From Chrysomallon squamiferum (lineage: Eukaryota > Mollusca > Gastropoda > Neomphalida > Peltospiridae), in the NCBI GenBank assembly GCA_012295275.1, contig CM022667.1:908943-921442 (forward strand): a DNA stretch of 12,500 nucleotides, in the 5' to 3' direction. A program made the translations under genes and the position numbers. Positions 7,117 to 12,500 of the stretch are shown here, one piece after another. How positions within the stretch are numbered: the first letter of the stretch is position 1; each line of letters begins with the position of its first letter. Under the pieces are notes generated by a model that did no database searches, was not told the DNA's origin, and saw only the letters and a list, made by a program, of their open reading frames with translations.

Positions 7117-7453
7117 GTAATAATTTAGTACTGATTAATTTAGGACTGATTTTTAAAAAACTCTCCAATTCCTGTTGGATTTTCTGATGATACTGATAAG
7201 AAAAACTCATCCAGTCCTACAGGATCCTCTGACAATATAGATAATTTAGTACTGATAAGAAAAACTCACCAAGTCCTGTAGGATATATACAGTCACAATT
7301 CTACAGGATATTGATAAATCAAATAATGTATTGTTTTTCATACTGATATTTTAAAATAGCTTTTTCTTAAGCTCACGCACTTCTTTAGGATCAAATAGTA
7401 ATATAAGGTTGTTATTATTATCTAAGTCCAGTAGGATAATGTAATGATACAAA

Positions 7454-7458
<5 letters not shown>

Positions 7459-7496
<38 letters not shown>

Positions 7497-7618
7497 AGTT
7501 AATGGTTAAACGAAGACTGTTGTAGATCTAAAAGGATCATTGTGATAATATTAAAATATTAATGAATAAAAAAATATTATTTTGCTTTATTCCATCATAT
7601 ATATATATATATATATAT
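7459..7618 (+). repeat. Two (TA)n microsatellites
   Basis: (TA)n runs lie at 7459-7492 and 7597-7618, separated by AT-rich sequence, shortly before the exon E acceptor. Confidence 0.85.
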
Positions 7619-7677
7619 TCTTTTTTCTTTCTTATATTTCATTTTCACTACATTTATAAATATCTGTTTACTGAAAG

Positions 7678-7893
7678 GTTTCCTCAGCCCCTCCCCCAGC
7701 CCCCCAGTGGCCCACCACGGACGACTGTTTCTCAAGCAAGAAAACCCTGTTGATGGAGGTCAGCCCCTTGATTTCAGTGTGAAGCCTTACAGCCAGGTGT
7801 CTGCTGCCTCAGCTGGTCAGCCAGTCAGCAGTGACCAGCCCATTGATCTGTCTGTGAAGAAACCACAGAGTGATTCCAGCTCACCCTGAAAAT
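7678..7893 (+). CDS. RREB1: Exon E of RREB1-like factor: paired CtBP-binding motifs (frame problem at its 3' end)
   Basis: This exon enters in phase 1 and reads G-F-L-S-P-S-P-S-P-P-V, then L-F-L-K-Q-E-N, whose LKQE matches the SUMO consensus. Two CtBP-type motifs follow: QPLDFSVK (P at 7764) and QPIDLSVKK (P at 7839), about 25 residues apart. PxDLS motifs recruit the corepressor CtBP, and RREB1 is a known CtBP partner. No finger is present, so the exon looks like a repression module. In frame, TGA occurs at 7887, just after D-S-S-S-P. The donor AAT|GTACGT at 7893/7894 would be phase 1, but exon F needs phase 0. Dropping one C of CCC at 7884-7886 gives S-P-E-N, removes the stop and fixes the phase. 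Alternatively, phase-0 donors at 7797 (CAG|GTGTCT) or 7854 (TCT|GTGAAG) would avoid the stop but shorten the exon. Confidence 0.75.
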
Positions 7894-8018
7894 GTACGTT
7901 TTTTATTTGTTTTCACATTATCTTATTAAGGTGTGTTTTGACGATATCCAAAAAAAATAGTCTTATTGTATTCTTTATACTTCCAGGTTGTGTATTATTT
8001 AGTATTAGTATTAGTTGT

Positions 8019-8071
<53 letters not shown>

Positions 8072-8511
8072 ATAGCTGTAGTGGTAGTAGTTAGTAGTAT
8101 GTTTTTGTTTGTTATTGTTCAATCTTAATTAGTAATGAAGTATAACAAGGAAAGAATATAGTTTTGAAAATGTCTTGAATCACCATTTTTGTTACCTGTG
8201 TATATCAGTCTGTCTATCTTCCATCCACCCATCTATCATTTATTTATCTATCTATCCATGATGATGATGATGATGGTGGTGATTAATCATTACTAATGTT
8301 ATTATTGTTCTTATAATTACTAGTATATCATTATCATCATACTCATCATCATCATTATCACTATTATTATTATTATTATTATTAGTTCAAAATTCAAAAT
8401 TACCATAAATTTTTTATATTAATATTTTATTCAAAAAATATATTAAAAAAAATATTCTCAAATACATTTTTGTGTTTCTGTCACTAATTTATTGTTATTT
8501 TCAAATTTCAG
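7894..8511 (+). other. RREB1: Intron E-F, microsatellite rich
   Basis: Probable donor GTACGT and clear acceptor TTTTCAAATTTCAG at 8511. The intron contains (TAG)n at 8019-8070, extended imperfectly to about 8098, a CTAT/ATCC-rich stretch near 8205-8257, (GAT)n at 8259-8275, an ATC/ATT mixture and (ATT)n at 8361-8384. No other signal was seen. Confidence 0.75.
8019..8098 (+). repeat. (TAG)n microsatellite
   Basis: About 17 nearly pure TAG units are followed by imperfect TAG/TGG triplets. It resembles the repeat after exon A in composition. Confidence 0.9.
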
Positions 8512-8806
8512 TCAGCGAAACCCAAATCTGAACTGTCCTCACTTCTTGTTTCCACAAAGGACTTTGACAAGAAAACACCAGAAAAAACTTACAACAACAG
8601 ACAGAAACTCACTGATCTTCTGACCTCCAGAGACAACAACAACAACAACAACAACAACAGCCACAAGCTGTGGGGGATGACAACAGTGCTGAGCACAGCC
8701 ACACCCATTATTGAGTACCCCCCAATGAACCCCAGCCTTCTAAGCCAGTCTCTTCCTGCTAGGATTGTTCCAGAAACAAAAATTCATTCAGCTTTTTTCA
8801 GAAATT
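8512..8806 (+). CDS. RREB1: Exon F of RREB1-like factor: linker with poly-Asn
   Basis: The acceptor is TTTCAG at 8511, phase 0, and the only fully open frame begins S-A-K-P-K-S-E-L-S-S-L. The exon has no finger. It is a polar linker with K-L-T-D-L-L, an (AAC)8 run at 8635-8658 encoding eight Asn, then a hydrophobic/proline part (I-I-E-Y-P-P-M-N-P) and ends S-A-F-F-R-N. The donor AATT|GTGAGT at 8806/8807 is phase 1, and the split codon T|AC gives Tyr with exon G. Reading through meets TAG at 8821. The function of this stretch is unknown; it is placed by phase, open frame and splice consensus rather than by recognised homology. Confidence 0.75.
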
Positions 8807-9700
8807 GTGAGTTAAAGAAATAGCATCATTTATCTTTTCTTCCTTTTTCTTTCTTTTCTTTCTTCTTATCTTCATCAACATCATCTTAGTCTTTATCAAC
8901 TTCTTCTTTTTTTTCTGTTTCTTAATTTTTTCTTATTTTGATCATCATCTTTTTTAGTTTTAATCTATTTCTTCTTCATCTTCTTTCTTATCTTCATCAT
9001 CATTGTCTTAGTCTTTATCTACTTCTTCTTTTTCTTCTGTTTCTTAATTTTTTCTTATTTTGATCATCATCTTTTTTAGTTTTAATCTATTTCTTCTTTA
9101 TCTTCTTTCTTATCTTCATCATCGTCTTCTTAATCTTTATTTTCTGTTTCTTCTTCTTCCTTTTCAACTTCTTAATCTTTTACCTATTTTTGCTTCTTTA
9201 TTTTCCTTTTTTAACATCTTTTTTCTTTTTATTAATCATCATGATCTTCTTGTCCTTTGGTTCTTCCTATCTTCAACATCATCTTCTTAATCATTCATAA
9301 TTGTAATCATCAACCCAATCTTTTTCTTCATTTTCTTATCTTCTTTATCTTATTGTCTTCTTTTTCTTCCTTCATTTAATCCTTTTTGTCATCTTCTTCT
9401 ACTTTTGTCTTTTTTCTTACCTTCTTTTTGTTCTTCTTTTTGTTATCTTTTTTCTTCCTTTTCCTTCTTATCATCTTTTTTCTTCTTTTGTTTCTATCTT
9501 CTTTTTCTTCTTCCTTCTGTCCTTATCTTCTTTTTTCTTCCTTTTGTTCTTCTTCATCATTGTCTTTCTTTTTTTTTTTTCCTTTTTTTTTTTTTTGGCC
9601 TTATTAATAATCAACAATACTTTCACTATCTTCTTCTTTTTCTTCCTTTTCTATCTGTTTTTAATAATTGTAAAAAAAATAAAAATCTATCCTGTTGCAG
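8807..9700 (+). other. RREB1: Intron F-G, phase 1, dominated by a pyrimidine-rich block
   Basis: Strong donor GTGAGT and acceptor CCTGTTGCAG at 9700. Nearly all of the intron is TTC/TCT/TTTC simple sequence on the + strand. Confidence 0.85.
8826..9660 (+). repeat. Pyrimidine-rich (TTC/TCTT)n block with 122-bp tandem units
   Basis: This is a strongly strand-asymmetric region of T and C with scattered ATC and AAC. GATCATCATCTTTTTTAG occurs at 8940 and again at 9062, so about 8861-9104 consists of two nearly identical 122-bp units with a partial third. Longer T/C-only runs lie at 9400-9597. The Phe/Leu/Ser-rich open frames across it are translations of the repeat, not membrane proteins. Confidence 0.9.
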
Positions 9701-10017
9701 ACAATCCTGTAGACGGCACAGATTTGGCCTCAGTTAGTAATATTATCAACAACACTTCAGAAGTGAAGAGATTCCAGTCTTTCTTTCAACCAACCTGCAG
9801 CCCAGAAAACGATGCCGACAACGATGATGTTGTATCCTGCTCGTCGTCCATGGACATTCATTTTGACAGCAGATCAGTTACGCCAACCAGTCCTGCTATG
9901 AACCAGATGGAGGCCAGCAGTGGAGATAACTCTCAAGAAAAACTGGAGGTCATCATTAAAGGGGAGACAAATCCAAATGGAAGTTTGAGTCCGTATGGAA
10001 AGCAGGCAGCAAGAGAG
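9701..10017 (+). CDS. RREB1: Exon G of RREB1-like factor: acidic/Ser linker
   Basis: This exon enters in phase 1: AC completes Tyr, then N-P-V-D-G-T-D-L-A-S-V-S-N-I-I-N-N. The sequence is an acidic, serine-rich linker with F-Q-S-F-F-Q, a C-S-P-E-N-D-A-D-N-D-D run, T-P-T-S-P (possible proline-directed kinase sites) and I-I-K-G-E, a SUMO-type psi-K-x-E. The donor AGAGAG|GTAATT at 10017/10018 is phase 0. Read-through reaches TGA at 10042, nine codons past the donor. It has no fingers. The open frame extends upstream into the pyrimidine repeat, but the real start of this exon is fixed by TTGCAG at 9700. Confidence 0.8.
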
Positions 10018-10444
10018 GTAATTGCGCAAACTTTATTTGTATGAATGATAATAAAATAATCATAGTAAAAATAATAAAATAGAATTTATCATTTTGTTTT
10101 AGTTAATGGAAAACTGTTTAAATTATTATGAAGAAAAAATACAATAAATAAATAAATAAATAACTAAACAAATAACAAGTAAGTCAATCCTTCATTATTT
10201 AATTTGTTTTTTTTGAGCTTACAGAAATATTAATTATTTACTTACTTCTGAGAAAAAAAAAATCTATTTGTTCAAATTAATGAAGAACAAAATTAATTAT
10301 TGGTAAACAAATATTCATCCCATCATTATTTAAAAAAAGAAAAGAAAAAAAAGCTTTGTTTGATACCTAACTGCCACAGATATAAACATATACTAAGGTT
10401 TATTTTTCAAACAAATATTAATTAATTACTAAATCTGTGTTCAG
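10018..10444 (+). other. RREB1: Intron G-H, phase 0
   Basis: Donor GTAATT and acceptor TCTGTGTTCAG at 10444. The body is AT-rich with one (AATA)n microsatellite at 10143-10163 and several A-runs. I see nothing else in it. Confidence 0.85.
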
Positions 10445-10640
10445 GAGAAGAGATCTGATAACACACATGACCAGAGTTCTCCAGAGGGGGGCAGTCCCGG
10501 CACCACCCAGGATTTGACCACGCCTGTGAAGAAGAAACGTAACTCCTATGCAGACTCTCCACACAAACTCAACTGTCCTTGTTGTCCCAGATCTTTTCCG
10601 TGGATTAGCTCCCTTAACAGACATCTTCTGACACACACAG
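10445..10640 (+). CDS. RREB1: Exon H of RREB1-like factor: basic NLS-like patch and finger 11
   Basis: This exon enters in phase 0 with E-K-R-S-D-N-T, then a Ser/Gly/Pro linker. T-P-V-K-K-K-R-N-S (PVKKKR at 10523-10540) resembles a classical monopartite nuclear localisation signal. Finger 11 (10574-10636) is C-X2-C-X12-H-X3-H with CPRSFPWISSLNRHLLTH, one of the most recognisable RREB1-type fingers in the window. The exon ends at the T-G of the inter-finger linker, ACACACAG|GTGAGG at 10640/10641, phase 1. Confidence 0.9.
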
Positions 10641-10838
10641 GTGAGGAATGAAAAACATATATTTAGAAAAAAATCTTTACATAGTTTTTGTACAAGCCAT
10701 TGTTAATAATGGTCAGTTAGATATTTAGAAGAAAATTGATTTTCTGAATATTGGTTTATATTTAATATATATATCACCACAAAACCACCACCACAACAAC
10801 CACAACAACAACAACAACAACAACAAAAAACATAAGAC

Positions 10839-10897
<59 letters not shown>

Positions 10898-10971
10898 TAA
10901 CAATAACAATAACAACAATAACAATAAATTAAACCTTTTTTATTCATTATTTAAATTTATTTATTTATCAG
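10641..10971 (+). other. RREB1: Intron H-I, phase 1, with CAA/AAT repeats
   Basis: Strong donor GTGAGG and acceptor TTTATCAG at 10971. Most of the second half is simple sequence; no gene is seen. The poly-Leu frame on the minus strand is a translation of the (AAT)n repeat. Confidence 0.85.
10776..10928 (+). repeat. Compound (CCA/CAA)n (AAT)n (AACAAT)n microsatellite
   Basis: The order is CCACCA/CAACAA at about 10776-10828, pure (AAT)n at 10838-10894, then AACAAT hexamers to about 10928. It ends roughly 43 bases before the exon I acceptor. Confidence 0.9.
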
Positions 10972-11145
10972 GACAAAAACCGTTCAAATGTCCTCGATGT
11001 CCAGTGACGTTTTCTACGAAATCTAACCGTGAGAGACACCTGATAAGAAAGCATGGTGTCAACATGCTGGACCCTGCCTCCAGACAGACAATGGACAGAC
11101 CGTACAAGTGTCACCTCTGTGTTTTCAGCTCCTTCGCTACAGAAA
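10972..11145 (+). CDS. RREB1: Exon I of RREB1-like factor: finger 12 and first half of finger 13
   Basis: This exon enters in phase 1 and completes the linker G-Q-K-P-F. Finger 12 (10989-11054) is C-X2-C-X12-H-X4-H with T-F-S-T-K-S-N-R-E-R-H. A ~20-residue spacer then leads to R-P-Y-K-C-H-L-C, the start of finger 13. The donor GAAA|GTAAGC at 11145/11146 is phase 1. At 174 nt the exon is an exact multiple of three and symmetric (1-1), the only such exon of normal size in the window. Skipping it would keep the frame, remove finger 12 and leave finger 13 without its cysteines. Confidence 0.9.
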
Positions 11146-11465
11146 GTAAGCTTAATTTACCCGGATACATCAGTTACAACCAACCTGTAATCCATTTAAT
11201 GTTGCATATTTATCCGCATATTAATTACCTGTGTAATACTAACTTTACTTATTATTAGACTTGATATACATCCTGCTGGTTTAGAAGTACATTAGATTTT
11301 TAAAAATTAATTTCTAATTAATTTCTATAAGTTTTATTACAGAATCATGAGATAAATACACATCATTTTTTTTTTTTTTTCTAAGTAAAAACATTCAGCA
11401 AACACAGGTATATTTTTTATTTTATCATAATCCAGGTAAATTAAACATTTGATTTTGCTTTTTAG
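11146..11465 (+). other. RREB1: Intron I-J, phase 1
   Basis: Donor GTAAGC and acceptor TTTGCTTTTTAG at 11465. AT-rich, with a T-run at 11367-11380. I see nothing else in it. Confidence 0.85.
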
Positions 11466-11650
11466 GTAACCTACTGAAGCACTACCAAGAGAGACACAAG
11501 GGAGAGAAACCATCTGCAGAAAGTTATCTCAATTTAGAGTCGTCTCCCTCATGTACTCTCTCTGATAACGAAGGCGGTGACGATTACGATACATCACAGA
11601 CACCAGGTGGCAGCACTGGTACAAACTGTTCAGATGATGAGGACAACAAA
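11466..11650 (+). CDS. RREB1: Exon J of RREB1-like factor: end of finger 13 and acidic tail
   Basis: The split codon A|GT gives Ser, then N-L-L-K-H-Y-Q-E-R-H supplies the zinc-binding histidines of finger 13. The finger reads C-X2-C-X13-H-X4-H, one residue longer than the usual X12. A typical linker K-G-E-K-P follows, then a Ser/Asp/Glu-rich region (L-S-D-N-E-G-G-D-D-Y-D and S-D-D-E-D-N-K) with no finger. The donor AACAAA|GTATGT at 11650/11651 is phase 0. Confidence 0.88.
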
Positions 11651-11656
11651 GTATGT

Positions 11657-11770
11657 ATATTTCTTTATTAATTACATTTAATAATCATCTATATTTCTTT
11701 ATTAATTACATTTAATAATCATCTATATTTCTTTCTTAATTACATTTAATAATCAGCTATATTTCTTTTT
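11657..11770 (+). repeat. 34-bp tandem repeat, three copies plus a partial
   Basis: Units begin ATATTTCTTTATTAATTACA at 11657, 11691 and 11725 (the third with small changes), with a partial copy from 11759. The array starts six bases inside the intron, directly after the GTATGT donor. Confidence 0.9.
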
Positions 11771-11873
11771 TATTTTCTGGAAAATTTCAGTCTGAAAAAT
11801 AAGTGAAATATGTCCTGAATATAACTAAAATATTCTTTTTGTTTGTGTCTCTCTGGCTCTGTGTCTGTATGTC

Positions 11874-12067
11874 TACCTAATCTAACCTATAACTTGATCT
11901 GATTTAATCTTATCTAATCTAATCTTATTTTAGCTTATCTTTTCTTACCATATTTATCTTATTTTATCTAACTTAAGCTAATCTATAATCTGATTTGATC
12001 TGATTTGAAGTGATAAAATGCAATCATAATCTAATCTAATCTAATCTAATCTAATCTAATCTAATCT
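11874..12067 (+). repeat. (CTAAT)n pentanucleotide repeat
   Basis: Imperfect TCTAA/TTTAA/CTTAT pentamers from about 11874 become pure (CTAAT)n at 12029-12066. Confidence 0.85.
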
Positions 12068-12200
12068 ATCCATCTATCTCTCTACCTGTGTGTTTATCTA
12101 TTTATCTATCCATCTATCTCTCTACCTGTGTGTTTATCTATTTATCTATCCATCTATCTCTCTACCTGTGTGTCTATCTATTTATCAATCTATATATCTG
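12068..12200 (+). repeat. 40-bp tandem repeat, three copies
   Basis: CCATCTATCTCTCTACCTGT begins at 12070, 12110 and 12150, with TTTATCTATTTATCTAT between them. The pyrimidine-rich array ends about 50 bases before the exon K acceptor. Confidence 0.9.
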
Positions 12201-12248
12201 TCTTTCCCTGTATCTAAATATAACTGCTTATTTTTTTTTTCATTGCAG

Positions 12249-12500
12249 TCACTTTCAAACATGAGAGAAGCTCTCAAAGACAACTACACGAATGACATCA
12301 CCGTCGCCATGGAGACAGACCAGAATGGCAGCAGCTGTGGCAACGCTGACGTGGACGCGAAAGCCTGTGACGCGAGCCCGCCGGCGATGGACGAGGAGGA
12401 CGACTCCGTCGACCTGTCAGGGTTCCCGTCGTCCGAGTGGAAGAAGATGCAGATCAACCCCGAGCGTGACAACTACAACGTGGACAAGATCACGCAGTGC
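12249..12500 (+). CDS. RREB1: Exon K of RREB1-like factor (5' part; runs off the window)
   Basis: This exon enters in phase 0 and stays open for 84 codons to the window end. It begins S-L-S-N-M-R-E-A-L-K-D-N-Y. An acidic region M-D-E-E-D-D-S-V-D-L-S-G-F follows, in which VDLS is a weak PxDLS-like match lacking the proline. It then reads E-W-K-K-M-Q-I-N-P-E-R and V-D-K-I-T-Q-C, and the final Cys may open another C2H2 finger just beyond the window. Codon use is GC- and CpG-rich, as in exon D. The 3' end is not seen. Confidence 0.8.

Larger units (their letters stand above)
6789..7320 (+). repeat. Tandem array of exon-end plus splice-site cassettes, 61-bp basic period
   Basis: The TCC of each TCCTACAGGATCC-like core falls at 6794 (inside exon D), 6855, 6916, 6966, 7027, 7091, 7170, 7215 and 7274, with a degenerate copy at 7300. 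Spacings are mostly 59-64 bases, with 50, 79 and 45 as exceptions. A full unit contains an AG acceptor, 18 nt GATCCTCTGACAATACAG, a GTAAT donor, TAGTACTGAT and an A/T run leading to CTCACCCAGTCCTACAG. Copies at 6916 and 7215 have lost the donor, and those at 7170 and 7274 are badly diverged. Confidence 0.9.
6820..7677 (+). other. RREB1: Intron D-E, phase 1, with amplified exon-end cassettes
   Basis: The donor is GTAATT and the acceptor TTTACTGAAAG at 7677, giving a phase-1 to phase-1 junction (SSDNT-G-FLSPSP). The first half is the 61-bp tandem array. After 7320 the repeats decay into AT-rich sequence with (TA)n at 7459-7492 and 7597-7618. A second AG ten bases into exon E (7687) would shift the frame. 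Confidence 0.8.
11651..12248 (+). other. RREB1: Intron J-K, phase 0, tandem repeats throughout
   Basis: Donor GTATGT and acceptor TTTTTTTTTCATTGCAG at 12248. It contains three distinct tandem repeats and no coding signal. Confidence 0.85.

Noticed and set aside
7678-7690. Downstream AG at 7687 as the exon E acceptor
   Set aside because: It has a better pyrimidine context but shifts the frame and loses the CtBP motifs, whereas AAAG at 7677 gives the required phase 1.
9060-9660. Phe/Leu-rich frames resembling membrane proteins
   Set aside because: The hydrophobicity comes only from TTC/TTT/CTT repeats, and several overlapping frames show the same character.
10703-10924. Poly-Leu/poly-Cys frame on the minus strand
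   Set aside because: It is a translation of (AAT)n and (CAA)n microsatellites.

Overview
The window is eukaryotic nuclear DNA holding the internal part of one spliced gene on the + strand. It is an RREB1-type (Ras-responsive element-binding protein 1; fly hindsight/pebbled) C2H2 zinc-finger transcription factor. I recognise the family from fingers such as [11 protein letters not shown] (exon A), ADKSTLIRHLRTHNGERPF (exon C), F-T-T-K-A-N-C-E-R-H (C/D junction) and FPWISSLNRHLLTHTG (exon H), plus a pair of PxDLS-type CtBP-binding motifs. The AT-rich introns packed with (GT)n, (ATT)n, (TTTA)n and (TAG)n repeats, and a protein clearly related to but diverged from the vertebrate one, suggest an invertebrate, possibly a mollusc. 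That assignment is a low-confidence inference.

Eleven coding segments (A to K) chain together, nearly all with matching splice phases: A 196-572, B 1319-2559, C 5637-5814, D 6422-6819, E 7678-7893, F 8512-8806, G 9701-10017, H 10445-10640, I 10972-11145, J 11466-11650, K 12249 to beyond the window end. They encode about 1,270 residues with 13 recognisable C2H2 fingers: 1 in A, 4 in B, 1 split B/C, 1 in C, 1 split C/D, 2 in D, 1 in H, 1 in I, 1 split I/J. Start codon, promoter, 5' exons and the 3' end lie outside the window.

Two places break the otherwise clean model. In exon B the frame shifts by one base between about 1640 and 1671. In exon E an in-frame TGA at 7887 precedes the best-placed donor, and removing one base restores both frame and splice phase. 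Both look like one-base insertions at short homopolymers, so assembly error is the simplest explanation; real lesions or other splicing remain possible.

The most interesting structure is at 6789-7320. The last 18 coding bases of exon D, its 5' splice site, a TACTGAT branch-point-like motif and a following 3' splice site have been tandemly amplified with a 61-bp basic period. Four downstream copies keep AG|18 nt|GT, match the phase of exons D and E, and encode the same peptide GSSDNT, differing only at synonymous third positions. This is a candidate microexon array. A smaller duplication of a 5' splice site occurs after exon A.

Introns otherwise hold simple repeats and minisatellites, including an 840-bp pyrimidine-rich block before exon G and a 76-bp higher-order repeat in the intron after B. 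I saw no RNA genes, CRISPR arrays, recognisable transposon coding sequence or second gene.
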